DNA from: Symbiodinium natans
Lineage: Eukaryota > Sar > Dinophyceae > Suessiales > Symbiodiniaceae
Direction of reading: 5' to 3'
DNA: 64,000 nt
NCBI GenBank assembly: GCA_905221605.1
Contig: CAJNDS010002121.1
Location: forward strand, 335,501 to 399,500
Of the stretch, positions 45,473 to 57,381 are shown piece by piece (within the stretch, counting starts at the first letter, position 1; each line of letters begins with the position of its first letter). The translations under genes were made by a program, and so were the position numbers. The notes under the pieces are model-generated. The model ran no database searches. It saw only the letters and a program-made list of their open reading frames with translations, and was not told where the DNA came from.

Positions 45473-48400
45473 GGGTTTGGGATTTGGGCTTAGAGATGTT
45501 TAGGGACTAAAGGAGGGGACCCTTATTAGGGACCTTAGGGGTTATTTAGAGGAGAGTTGGGGGGTTACTTGGGTATATGGGGACTTTCTAAGGTTTATAG
45601 AAGGGTCATATAGGGGAATTAAGATTACGGGTGCCTCCTAGGGGTCCCTCAGTCAGAGTCAAGGCTTCAGGGCCTTGGGCTCGTTGCACACCCCCGCCTG
45701 TAAAAGCAACAGAAGGCTTTGATTTTTGTGGGGCCAAGAGGCAGCTGCAGGGCTTTCTCGAGACAGCTTTTGTGCTGTTACTTCTTCGCTGCGTAGCATT
45801 GGTGCGCTTCCCTAATAACTTTCCAAGTTTTGTGGCAGGGTTTCGGGTTTGGACTAAGACAAGTAAGCACCAGATCCCTAGACTTGTTTGCTTCCCGAAA
45901 CCCTGAACCCAACCGCCCTAGACCCAACGTCCCCAGACCTTAAAAAAAATCAAGCTCGTATATTGCACATATCATATCTAGTTCCCTTAGCCCGATATAG
46001 AACCCTAAACCCTGAAACCCTAAACCCTAAACCCTAAGCCCTAAACCCAACCTCAAGATCCCAAAGCTCTTTCAGCAGGCACCCACCCGCTCCACTGCGA
46101 CGACCCAGCAGGTGCCTCTGGTGGGCATCCTCCCCGGAGGCGCTGCATCTTAGGGTTTAGGGCTTTCAAGTCTTAACACTTTTCTGTTAGTCTCAACACT
46201 TTTCTGATGAATTTTCTCTCTCTATTTTTGGTGTGTGTGTGTGTGTCTCCGTGTAGGTTGTTGTCTGAAAGCCTGAAAGCTTGTAGGGTTGATTGCGTTT
46301 AGGGCTGCTGGCTCGCTAGGGAATCAGGGGCCCTGTAACCCTGAATCCTAGTAAGGTTAGGGCACACCTTCGAGTACCTGTCTCCTGGCATTGACGGCTT
46401 CGGTGGTTTGACAGCCTCGGTGTCGGCAAATGTCAGCCGCAAATGTCAGCCCAGGGTAGGACATCTACAGGTTTTAGACCTCTAGGGCTATAGGCTATAG
46501 GCCTTCAGGTCTACAGATACAAGCAAAAAAGCTTGAAGTTTAGACAGACTTCACCCGCCTGACAGGGAGCCAGCCGTTCGTCGACCAGAAGCAGCGGGTA
46601 GAGATCCATGGCCGCACCATTCTTTGCGAGGAAATGGACCCCTAAACGGGTTTATGGTCCACATGAAGCAGGGTCTGTACTACTGTTATTGGTGAGTGTA
46701 TATAAGGTTCCTTTTTTTTATTGGTGAGTGTATATATTTGGTGTCCTTTTGGGGGTACAAGAAATATAGACCCTAATTACTTCATATACGCCCCAACAGG
46801 TTTCGTAGTAGTATGGGGTAGTGCATGATCCCAAGTTCCGGCTTCGGTCCCTAAGACCCAGAAGCTACACCTGTGCAGTACATTAGGAGGCGTAGCGACC
46901 TGCTTAGCAGGGTGTTTGGAGGGGGTCGACCTTGAAAAGAAACGCAGGCCCTCACCTACCCGAAACAGCACCTGGTAGGTAAACCCTAAACAGCCTAGCC
47001 TACAAGCCCCAAACCCCAAACCCCAAACTCCTGTGCCCCAAACCTCAGATCCCAAACTCCAAGCCTCAAACCCGACGCCCCTAAACACAAAAACCCGGAA
47101 CCCTACTAAAATCCTGAACGCTGCCAAATGTTTGGGTTGCGGCCTGGAGCTTAGGTTCAGCTAGGAAATCTTACTGACCATGTACCACTAGGTCTGTGGG
47201 CCCGTGTTCCAGTTCTTGGGGATCCCCGATTGCTCCTACAACTATCCAAAACTGAAAAGTGAGCCCTTTGGCTTACTAGGTTACCGGGAATCCAAGACTG
47301 GGTAGTCAAAGTATGGCAACTTCGTGGAAGATCCTCAACTACAACCCAGTTGTAGAGCCTCTAAAGTGGGTTGCCTTGGAATGGCCTTGACAATGATCCG
47401 AAGCCCCTCTCCAACCCTACCCCCACGCCCTAAAGCGTTAAGGCGGAGCCCTAGCAGCTCGCGGATATCCCGACCTCCCCGACCTCGGCAGTCATCACCA
47501 GCGCGGCCCGGTTCATATTCGGGTTACCTAGTAGTAGAGTATAACCTTTTTGGGGTAGAAAATCCCCTTAGAATGCCAAAGGTTAACCTTTAATTCCCCC
47601 AGGTTACTGGACAACTAGGGTTAGGTACCTGAAGCCTAATCCCTCATCCCCACGCCAAGTCTCTGAGCCCACAGAGTACATTATTGAGCACATCTCTTCT
47701 CCACAGCGCACTTAGATAGAGGTGTGTGTGAACAGCCCTGCACCATAAATGTCACCGCGTAGAGTGTTGGGTACCACTTTTATAATTTCCCCCCGCCCGC
47801 TCCTGACACTGCCCCTTCCTCCCCTGCTCCCCTCCCCCACCCCTTCCCTCCCCCTTTCGTCACCCCCACCCCCCCCCACCCACCCAAAAAGAGAACAATT
47901 CGTGAGTAGACCTGTCTACCAGGTCCTATTTAGGGGGTTAGCGGTCGAGGGAGATGATTCTGCTAGGTCGCCCCAGTAGTACCGGTTTTCCCTTTCTTAG
48001 GGGTGGGATGCCCTTGCTGTTGATTCTCAGCTTGCTGGAAATCTAAACCGTTCATGTTTAAGGGTTTAGGGTTTTTGGTTTTAGGGTTTAGGTTTTTACC
48101 CGTTTTGGGGCTTTCGGGTTTTAGGGTTTTAGGGCTGTAGGTTTTTTGGTTCGTAGGGTTTTTTGTAAGGTTTTAGGGTTTGGGATACCCAGAAAAGGGT
48201 GGAGCGCCGAGTTTGATTTCCAATGAGCCATAGTCGCCAAAGGTCAAGGTCATATTTAGGGTTTAGGGGGAAGGGTCTTGGGTTCTGGGTTTTGGGCTTA
48301 GAGTGAGTGAGGCTTCAGGGTCTACAGGGCTTAAGGAGCTTGGAGTTTTTGGGAGCCTCGGGGCTTAGGCTTGAGTAAGCATTCTTTTCATGTGGTGTGT

Positions 48401-49130
48401 CATGTGGGGTTTAGGGTCTACGGTTTAGGACAGACAGTAGAGTTGATGGCCTGAATCAGAGGGGCTTTAGGTCTTTGGGGCTTTGGGGTTTGGGGCGAGA
48501 TCACCAGGAAGTGCGCATCTTGGAGCTCTGGCACAAGCGCGGTGCCCTTCCAGCATCTTCGGCATGATAGGCCACCAGCGGCGATTTTGCAGTTTAGGCT
48601 TTAGGGTTGGGTTCCCCCTTATGTTAGCAGTCCTGAATAGGTTTTATAACCGGGGGGGGGGGGGGGGCGGGTTACTGTAATGACATCCGAACTTTAGGAT
48701 GTTTAGGATTTAGGCTGCCTAGTTTGTCTGAATAGTATGGGAAGTGAGACCCAATAAATCCCTAAATGCTTGACATCCTCGGGGGCACGAAGCCGGACGA
48801 CAAGCACTGAGGCTCGCCTTCCTAAACCCTAAGCCCTAAACCCTAAACCCTAAACCCTAAACCCTAAACCCCAAACCCCAAACCCTAAACCCTCACAAGG
48901 AGCGGCCCATAAGCCCCCAAGCCTAGCGCAGATTTTGCTACCATACTTTGGGATATTTCCCCTTCGACTAGCAGTCCTTGAAAGTACCCCCGAGTATCAT
49001 CCCTATTAAGGACTGTTAGTATAACGGGGAACATGCCACATGATACTAACCTACGATGTTAGTATAAAGAGGAACATCCCACATGATATAAAGTATAACG
49101 CGCTTCTTTCACCCTCCCCTCAAACCCTAA
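45473..49130. other. Mostly gene-free, mixed unique and telomere-derived DNA
   Basis: This region holds a GT microsatellite (about 46231-46246), C-rich simple sequence (47785-47885), a G run (48652-48668) and a telomere array (48835-48895). One isolated exon-like frame is listed separately (46544-46645). At 48965-49090 AGCAGTCCTT...AAGGACTGTTAGTATAA repeats suggest another small inverted element. No full gene is supportable. Confidence 0.5.
46544..46645 (+). CDS. Isolated exon-like frame, unrecognised
   Basis: After a TTTAG (acceptor-like) there are 33 codons of coding-like sequence (TDFTRLTGSQPF, then VDQKQRVEIHGRTILCEEMD) ending at TAA 46643-46645. Composition differs sharply from the repeats around it. 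No neighbouring exon was found. It could be an exon of a gene with very long introns, a relic, or chance. Confidence 0.2.
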   Translation, partial: TDFTRLTGSQPFVDQKQRVEIHGRTILCEEMDP

Positions 49131-50560
49131 ACCGAGCCCAGGCCCAGCTCTCGCCGGACGCCGGGAGGTATGCTGCTGACGCATAAAAGGTTCTGACGCG
49201 TAGCATGTTCTGACGCGTAAAAAAGTTGTGCCTGCTGCCGACATACATACGGCCAGAAGATCTCAGTAAACCTATCTCAGCCCCCGCATGAGAGCTGTCC
49301 GCGGCCGCCCTGTGGCTCAGAGGATACCGCGAAGGACGCAGCTCGCTCATACCATCTGGCCGTTGAAGACGTCAAAGACAGTTGAGCAGCTCCCGCGAAG
49401 GAGTGGCACCACCAGCAGAAAGAGCAGCGAAGGAGCAAAGACCAGCGAAGGAGTGGTATCGCAAGCAAAGAAACCACCCATGCCAGAAGGTTGCTCGAGT
49501 CAGAAGGAGTCCAAGAGACACTTGGCCTGTTGAGACGGGCCGAACCAGAAAGATCACAGACAATTACCTTTACGCACAGATCAGCGCAAACCCACGTGTT
49601 ACCTGGCACGCGCTGCCCACAGCGGCGAAAGACTGTGAAAAGGTCTTTTCCGCGTGTGCTTAGTAGCATGCCTCTCGGCAGGCAGCCTCCAGATTGATCA
49701 GAGAGTCCTTTACCTGTAAGATCAGTGCAACGAGTTTTGCTCGACGGTAGTCGTGCCTCAGACGGTTCGTTGGAACACCCGATGACCTTGAGATGTACAG
49801 AGTTCTGCTTGCATGTCAGATGTCATTTTGTTTGTCCGCCAAAGTCCGAATTAGATTGGCTGCATGTTGGTCTAACTTTTGTTTTGATTCCAAGCCTGGC
49901 TCGTGGCTGAATTAACTTTCTAACTGCCATAGCAGTTCAACACATTGCACGTGTTGCGTCGGTTTGGACAGCAATTGCAATCTCGAGTTGTTTGTGTCAC
50001 AACAGGCTCAATCACCGAAGCAGGCCACGTTTGTTTGTAAGCTACTAGCTGCTGAAATTGTTGAAAACCAAACAGCCGCATGCTGCTGCCAAAGTCTGCT
50101 GAAACATCGGCAGATTTTCCTTCCATGCGCACGAATCAGGAGGTCATCTGAAAACTATGCATTCTCTCAACTGTGCTTGCCCCAGCATTTCGGAACACAT
50201 GCTCGACTGTGGTTTCAATATCAATCAACGCGCCGTGTAGTGCTTGTGTTTGCTTTGGGACTAAACGCCTCTCAGTGATGTAGCTCAGTCAGGACTTCCT
50301 GCAGGTGTCATGCCATGTCTCGCTACTTACGTTTTTGATGCATTCCTTTCGCCGACTAGTGTCCGCAGGCTTCAGACATATGATGCTTGGGGCGAAGTAG
50401 GCCTAAGCCTTAATCAAACCCTAAACCCTAAATCCCTAGAAGGTTCAGTGCGCGTTGCCTTACATGTTGTTGCATCCTGGCATCTGCTCCGATGACCACG
50501 GATGTTGCCGATGGATCTTCTGCCGGCCATGAGGTGGATGAGGTATGTCCTGCTGCCATC
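49131..50560. other. Low-repeat island, no recognised gene
   Basis: About 1.4 kb almost free of telomere-like heptamers, which is unusual here. It has overlapping open frames on both strands, up to about 130 codons (49277-49669 on the minus strand, 49964-50278 on the plus strand, beginning MDSNCNLELFVSQQ), none tied to a family. Internal repeats occur: GACGCGTA-type words at 49185-49225 and GCGAAGGAGTGG-type words at 49396-49460. It might be an unrecognised gene or an unrelated insertion. Confidence 0.4.
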
Positions 50561-51007
50561 TTATACCCCAACCCGAAACCCTAAACCTTAAACCCTGGGT
50601 TTCGGGCTCTTGGGTTTAGGGTTATTGCGCATCGATGCTTGAGGGCAACGAGGATGAATCCGCCTTCAACGACCTGAGCGACCTTTGGGACTCTTTCGCG
50701 CCGTCCTCAGTCTGCAACGTGTCGCACGTAAGAGTCACGCGGTTGCATGTGATGCTAGGAGCCCACGTCATGCACAAGGGTTCCGACATGAACGCATGAC
50801 GCACTAAACCCTCTAAGGCACTTCAGCCAACCCTACAAAAGCTCCAAATAATTTTTTTTATCCCCTAACCCTCTAACCCCTCAGCCCAGCCCAGGACACT
50901 CACGTCCCATAAGCCCTATGCACCCTAAACAAAATCCCTAAGCCTTGAACAACAACCCTCTGAGGCCAAGCTTTGGGAGAAGGAGTTCACAAGGCCGGTT
51001 ATGGACG

Positions 51008-51124
51008 GGTTTAGGTTTAGGGTTTAGGGTTTAGGGTTTAGGGTTTAGGGTTTAGGGTTTAGGGTTTAGGGTTTAGGGTTTAGGGTTTAGGGTTTAGGGT
51101 TTAGGGTTTAGGGTTTAGGGTTTA
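51008..51124. repeat. Interstitial telomere-like array, (TTTAGGG) about 17 units
   Basis: Near-perfect TTTAGGG heptamers, one of the three longest arrays in the window. Confidence 0.95.
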
Positions 51125-52126
51125 CATAGAGCGTATAGGGTACAGGGCAGGGCGTTGTAGGGTTTAGTAAGGTCCCGAGCTTCCCTGAAGCCATTGAGGC
51201 CAGCCAAGGGTTTAGGAGTTTAGGGCTTAAGGAGTTTAGGGTTTCGGGATTAGGGTTTAGGGCTTAGGGCTTGAGGAGTTTAGGGTTTAGGGCTTAGGGT
51301 TTAGGGTTTAGGGTCGGGGATTATTGTTTAGGGCTTGAGGAGTTTAGGGTTTAGGGCTTAGGGCTTGAGGGGTTTAGGGTTTAGGCCTTATAGGGCTTGA
51401 GGATCCCCATTTGAGGATCCCCATCCCTTGGACCATAATACGCGTGTTTTTCCTTTGCTTGATTTTCGGTGGACCACATCTCGCCAACTTTTCCAAGGGC
51501 TTATGGTCAAGTCCCAAATCCCAGCTACAGACTTTAGGGTTTAGGGTTTAGGTTTAGGGTTTAGGATTAGGGTTATAGGGTTTAGGATTCAGCGTGTAGC
51601 GTTACAGGGATCAGGGATGTGGATTTTTGTGGGGCTTTGAAGCCCGCCACCGCCAGCAGGCTGAGCCATGATGAAGAGGTGCACCATTCGCGAGTTGCCG
51701 CCTACGTCCGCGGCTCACCATCGCTCGTCATGCAGAGCGACACTAAACCCTAAAGGCCTCAAACCCGACACCCGAAACCCTAAACCCTAACTAACCCTAA
51801 GCCCTAAAACTAAACCCTAAACCCTAACCCTAAACCCTAAACCCTAAACTGAACCCTGAACCCTAAGCCCTAAACCTTAAGAATCTTCAAGCTAGGGCTG
51901 CCGCAATGCACATGGTGCACCGAAAAGTTGCAGGGTTTAGGCGATCAAATGTTAAGGGGGCGTTCAGGGTTTGGAGTGTTTACATGGGGTTATGGTGTTT
52001 AGGGTTTAGGGCGTTTAAAGGGTTTAGAATGCATAAGTTTCAGGGTGTTTAGAGTTTGCCTACTTCGGGCTAGTCGGAGCTGCTGGGTCAAAAGCTATAG
52101 CCAGCCAAGCTTAGCAGCCCTAAACC

Positions 52127-52325
52127 ATAAACCCTAAAACCCTAAAACCCTAAAACCCTAAAACCCTAAAACCCTAAAACCCTAAAACCCTAAAACCCTA
52201 AAACCCTAAAACCCTAAAACCCTAAAACCCTAAAACCCTAAAACCCGAAAACCCTAAAACCCTAAAACCCTAAAACCCTAAAACCCTAAAACCCTAAAAC
52301 CCTAAAACCCTAAAACCCTAAAACC
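52127..52325. repeat. Octamer array (CCCTAAAA) about 25 units
   Basis: About 199 bases of CCCTAAAA with one CCCGAAAA variant. The unit is one base longer than the heptamer used everywhere else and is kept homogeneous through the array, then switches back to heptamers at 52326. Confidence 0.95.
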
Positions 52326-53302
52326 CCAAACCCCAAACCCCAAACCCTAAACCCTAAACCTAAACCCTAAACCCTAAACCCTAAACCCTAAACCTAAACC
52401 CTAAACCCTATCCAGCGCCTGGTGCAAGATGCATCGCAAACCCGACATCCTATAAATCCTGCCTGGGACTCCACCTTACTAGCAGCTTTCTAGCTCGACC
52501 TACAAATCAAAGGGTACTTGAAAAACGAAACTGTAGGTAAAGAGAGGCCCAGGTACCCTAAACCCTGCAACCCGAAACCCTAAACCCTAAACCCGAAACG
52601 GGTATCCTTAAACTTGAATTCTAAGCCGCAGACATCAGGGGCAGGGATCACATCAATCGAGGGGTCGGAAGAATTCCGAACCGTATTCCCGAAGAGTCCC
52701 CTTTGTAATTTTACTAGAAAGACACCAAAACCCTATTCTAATTATTCAGGCCCCTAGAGTATGCCTCCTAAACCCTAAACCCTAAGCCCTAAGCCCTAAC
52801 CCTAAACCCTAAACCCTAAACCGTAAACCCTAAACCCCGTACCACAAGCTCCAAGCTTTCCAACGACCAAGGCAGACCTTGCTGCAGACTTTGAACATGA
52901 GGCTGCTGGGGGCTTTCTCTTCCTACTTAAAGCCCAGGCCCTAAGCCCTAAACCCTACTCCCTGGGCCAAAATCCCTAAACCCGAAACCCGAAACCCGAA
53001 ACCCTAAACCCTAAACCCTAAACCCTACCCTACGCCACTAAAAAAACCTAAGCCCCAAACCCTACACCCACGCCCTGAAACTTTTCCTTTTTAGCCGACT
53101 GACCTTTCAGGTTCTGTTGAGTTCACCGTGAGGGGCGGTCAGGGCTTTACTGGCTGGTTGGGAATGAGGGAATGAGGTCCCCTATATATTCCCTTAAAGG
53201 GTATACATAGGGCCCTAAACCCCAAACCCTAAACCCTAAACCCTCATTCGGTGGGTTCGGAGTTCCAGAGCTTTGGGGGCTTCCGCGCCTTGAGGTTTGA
53301 TT

Positions 53303-53418
53303 AGGATTTTAGGGTTTAGGGTTTAGGGTTTAGGGTTTAGGGTTTAGGGTTTAGGGTTTAGGGTTTAGGGTTTAGGGTTTAGGGTTTAGGGTTTAGGGTT
53401 TAGGGTTTAGGGTTTAGG
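53303..53418. repeat. Interstitial telomere-like array, (TTTAGGG) about 16 units
   Basis: Perfect TTTAGGG heptamers. Confidence 0.95.
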
Positions 53419-53630
53419 GATTGAATCTGCAACCTGGGAACCTTCGAAGGCATGTTCAGGATGCACGTCATGGGCTTAGATTGTCGAGAAAAAACCCTAA
53501 ACCCTAAACCCTAAACCCTAAACCCTATAAAGGTTTGAGACTGAAGGTCCAGGTTGAGGAGATGTGTGCTGCGAAAAGTCCTGACGTCCTAAAGCCTACA
53601 GAAGTGCTCACAGCCTAGCCAAGACCCGTA

Positions 53631-53764
53631 CTTGGAGGTTCATGGCACTTGAATTATAACTGTACATATAACGCACTTATAAGCCCCCTAAGTGCCCTAA
53701 TATGGTTATAAGTACAGTTTCAAGTACAATTATAATTGGTTAATAGGTACCAAGAACCTCCAAG
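53631..53764. mobile_element. Hairpin MITE, CTTGAAGGTTC family (copy 2, 134 bp)
   Basis: The ends are CTTGGAGGTTCATGG and CCAAGAACCTCCAAG, with TA on both sides (53629-53630, 53765-53766). It shares the ATAAGT-rich interior and the ends of the element at 45320-45470 but is more diverged. Confidence 0.8.
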
Positions 53765-54053
53765 TAAACCCCAAACCCGGGACTACCTCCCCTGCAACCT
53801 CCTCACTTTGGTATTTAGGGTTTAGGCTCAGGGTTCGGGTTCAGGTTTCGGGATCAGGGTTTAGGGTTTAGGGTTTGGGGGTAATTTCCCGCAGCTGCAC
53901 AGGAGCCGCAGGGGGCCTGCATTTCCTTGCTTAGGTGTTAGACTCCTCTCCAAGCCACATCAACTCCAAAGGGTACGGAGACCCCCGAAAAACAGAATAG
54001 CTCAGCCCTATAAACCCCTAAACCTTAAACCCTTACGGAGCAACCGCCTGGTC

Positions 54054-54347
54054 TTGGAGTACCAGGCGGCGAGGAAAACAGCTGGCACGTGGAGCAGGAG
54101 GCGGTCCCTGGAGCCGCAGCGGTGCAAGTGGCCAGCTGGTGCCGAAGCAGGAAAATGGGACACTGGTCCCGACCGCTTGGACGTGGTCGCCGCTCTCGGC
54201 GAGCGACTCGTCGGCCAGCTTGTGCAATCGCAGCACACGCTACAGGCCCACGAGGAGCGCGAGGACGCTTTGCAGCAGCAGCACCAGAGCCGCGAGAATG
54301 AGTTGCAGAAGCAACACCTCAGCCGAGAGGACAAGCTCCAACCCTAA
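54054..54347 (+). CDS. Exon-like frame with Gln/Glu-rich coiled coil, unrecognised
   Basis: An open frame in a GC-rich block ends in a heptad-like stretch (LQAHEEREDALQQQHQ, then two SRE.ELQKQH-like repeats), typical of a coiled coil. The start is not at an ATG and upstream sequence is also open, so this would be an internal or terminal exon. It runs into CCCTAAACC repeat at its end, where the stop is formed. No family or neighbouring exon is recognised. The frame choice rests on the heptad pattern. Confidence 0.3.
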   Translation: MEYQAARKTAGTWSRRRSLEPQRCKWPAGAEAGKWDTGPDRLDVVAALGERLVGQLVQSQHTLQAHEEREDALQQQHQSRENELQKQHLSREDKLQP

Positions 54348-54364
54348 ACCCCAACCATGCACCA

Positions 54365-54470
54365 TTTGCGTAAGAACCCCAAAAGTTGGCCAAAAGAATA
54401 CAAAAACAATAAGCCCTATATAGCCCTCAATAAGGAAGATTCTGTTTATTGGTTCGGGGTTCTTAAGCAA
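54365..54470. mobile_element. Small MITE-like element (106 bp)
   Basis: Terminal inverted repeats: TTGCGTAAGAACCCC at the left, and the reverse complement of the right end is TTGCTTAAGAACCCC, 14 of 15 matching. Related right ends (GGGGTTCTTAAGCAA, then GTAGTAG) occur near 57155 and, more diverged, near 13424. Confidence 0.6.
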
Positions 54471-57381
54471 TTAGTAGTGCAGCGTAAAGCCGAAGCCCTA
54501 AGTCGTAAACCCTGCCTTTTTTGAGGCCAAAAGCCCTCATGTCGAAATGCCCATCCAATTCTCGGATTCCATGACGTACATAGGTTCATGTGGGTTTATG
54601 GTTTAGGGGCCTCAGAGCTTAGGGCATTTTTGTCCTTGAGGTGGCTTTGGGCATTTGTGGATTAGGCACTCGTTGGCCATTTTTCAGGGCTAGTCGCCCA
54701 GCCCATCTAGAGGCCTATGCACGATCTGCCAGGAGCCCAGCCTCGCGTTTGGGGTTTAGGGTTTAGGGTTTAGGGTTTAGGGTTTAGGGTTTAGGGTCCT
54801 TCTTGTTTTGTTTAGGGTTTGGGCGTTCGAGCTTGGCAGGTTTTTGGCGTTGGCGTTGGCTAGGTAGGACCTTGGGACAGTTTATATCCCAGACCATCTG
54901 ATATATTGAAAAAAACAATCACTAGTGTTTTGTTCAGTCGAAGTTGGTTTTCTCTTCCGAAATCAATCTTGTTCCAGCGTTTTGTTCTCTCTGAAAAATA
55001 GTCAAAAGTAACGAAAGCCAATAGAACGCATGCCATCAAAATCAATAGGATCACAAAGTAAAATCAACAGGCCAGAGTATGCACAATCAATAGAAACCAA
55101 TCTAACAAAGCAATTTAATTGTAAGCCCCCTAAACCCTCGACCCCTAAACCCTACGCCTTGAACCCTACACCTTCAACCCTAAACCCCTTAGACGCTACC
55201 CGAACCCCCCTAAATCCAAGGCCACCTAAGCCATAAAACCCCAAACCCTAAACCCCCTGAGGTCTACACCCTAAACCACCTGAACTAACCCTAAACACTC
55301 CAAGCCCTAAACCATCCTAAACCTAAACCCTAAACTCTAAAGCAAGAAAGCCTAGACCCTAAACTACAAACAACTATAAACTCCCTAAATAAAAATCCTG
55401 AACCCCCCCAAAAAAAACACAAAAAAACAAAACCTAAACTCTCTAAACCCCCAAATTCTAAACCTTACTGTAAACCCTAAACACCCTAAACCCTGCACAC
55501 CCCAAGGCCTAACCTCACGGAACCCTAAACCCCCCAAACCCTAAACCCCTTGAACCCCAAAGTCCATAAACCCTGAACTCCCGAAATCCTGAACCCCCCC
55601 AAAACCCTAGACACCCTAAACCATGAACCCCCGAAACCCTAAACCTGAATCCCTACCCAAACCCCATCAACTCGATCTAAACCCCCCCAAACCCTACACC
55701 AAGGGTTTGGGTTTGGAGTTTAGGGTTCAGGGTTCAGGGTTTAGGGTTTAGGGTTTCGGGTTTCGGGTTTAGGGTTTCCTAAACCCTAGAAATTTCTCGA
55801 GATCCCTTTGAGGCCCTTGTACAGGAACCCTGAAAAAGTTGGAAACCTTTTAAGGACAAATAGTGCTGGGATTCCCTATGCTTTACTCTTAGGGATTGAG
55901 GCTATTGAGATTCCAACTTTTCCCTAAGCCCGAAACGCTGAACCCTAAACCCTAAACCCCAAACCCCAAGAAGCCCCAGAAGCCCCAAGAAGCCCCAAAA
56001 AGCTGCAAGCCGCCAGGTCGAAGAGAAGGTGCGGGCGGGCGACGCCGCCGCGCCAGGGGCCCAAGAACTTGGAGTTTAGGGTTCAGGGGTTGAGGGTTTA
56101 GGGTCGAAGTTGAGGTTTTGGTTGAGGGTTTTTTTTTAGGATTTCGGGCCGAAGTTGAGGTTTTGGTTGAGGGGTTAGGGCTTGAGGGTTTCTGGTTTTA
56201 GGGGTTGAGTGTTTCGGGTTGGGGGTGTAGGATTTAGGGTGGAAGTTGAGGTTAGGTTGAGGGGTTTAGGGGTTGAGGGTTTCTGGGTCTGGGGGTTGAG
56301 GGTTTCTGGGTTTAGGGTGTTAGAGTTTTAGAGTCTACGAGGTTTTAGGGTGTTAGGGTCTAGGGTTTAGGGCTCAGGGTTTAGCGCGAAGTGAGCCCAG
56401 CGATGATGTTGCAGGGTTTGTAGGGTTTAGAGTTTGAGGGTTAGAGGGTTTGGGTTTTGGGTTATGCCCTAAACCCTAAGCCGTAAACCCTAAACCCAAA
56501 ACCCTAAACCCTAAACCCTAATGAGGATTTAGGGCTTGGAAGGGCCTCTGAGCGTTTGGGGTGAGTGTAGGGCTTTCTTCGGTATGAGAAGTGTCTAGGG
56601 GGTCCTTAAACCTTAAACCCTAGACCCTAAACCCTAAACCCTAAACCCTAAACCCTAAACCCTAAGCCTAAACCCCAAACCATTGGAGGCTTGGGGATGG
56701 GGGGTAAGGGGGGGGCGGGGGGGGCAGTGTTCGGGCATCGGGGTTTAGAGGCCCGAGGGTTCAGCATTTCGGGCAGATGCCTTTGGAGTAGCAGTGGCCT
56801 TGTCGCCCTAAACCCTAAACCCTAAACCCTAAACCCTAAACCCTAAACCCTAAACCCTAAACCCTAAACCCTAAACCCTAGGCCCACCCGAGCCCTTTGG
56901 GGTCTGGGCATGCCTTGAGGGTGTTCACAGCAGCGCCTATGGCCTACGAATTGCTTCAGAACCCTCCCCCCCCACCTAAACCCTAAACCCTAAACCCTAA
57001 AACCCTAAACCCTAAACCCTAAGCCCCCAGAACAGAAAAATGAAAAAGTAGTCTTCCTTATTAAGGTTCATATAGGGATGATTCTTGTTTATATGAAAAA
57101 TATTCTTCCGGTTAATACAGGGATTATTATTGTTTATTCTTTTGGGGTTCTTAAGCAAGTAGTAGGGACTGCGATAATCATTTCTAGGTGCTCGGCCTCG
57201 AGTTTGGCCGGGGCCTTTTGGGATGGCACCTTCCACATCAAGGAGTCCAGTGCATGGGGTTTAGGGTTTGGGGTTTAGGGTTTAGGGTTTGGGGTTTATC
57301 CCTTGTGTAGATCTGCGTGCTGACAGACTTTCATCCTCGAGCCTGCACGGTAGCTTGTAGAGGGGGGATTTTTGTTTACCG
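54471..57381. other. Gene-free repeat-rich DNA upstream of the kinase-peptidase gene
   Basis: Telomere arrays (54748-54797, 56610-56670, 56803-56880), a long block of very degenerate CCCTAAA-derived text (55130-55690) and a block of GGTTGAGGTTT-type repeats (56070-56300). At 57040-57170 is a partial copy of the GTTCTTAAGCAA element. The last 80 bases before the gene contain AG sites (for example 57309, 57360) that could be spliced-leader acceptors; this is inferred. Confidence 0.6.
56803..56880. repeat. Interstitial telomere-like array, (CCCTAAA) about 11 units
   Basis: Perfect heptamer run. Confidence 0.95.

Larger units (their letters stand above)
50561..53628. other. Gene-free telomere-like repeat domain
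   Basis: The densest telomere-like region of the window: long TTTAGGG arrays (51008-51124, 53303-53418), a block of TTTAGGG variants with GGAGTTTAGGG and GGGCTTGAGG words (51205-51400), and the CCCTAAAA octamer array (52127-52325). No gene is supportable. Confidence 0.7.

Noticed and set aside
52127-52325. CRISPR-like array
   Set aside because: The units are contiguous octamers without spacers, in a eukaryotic genome.
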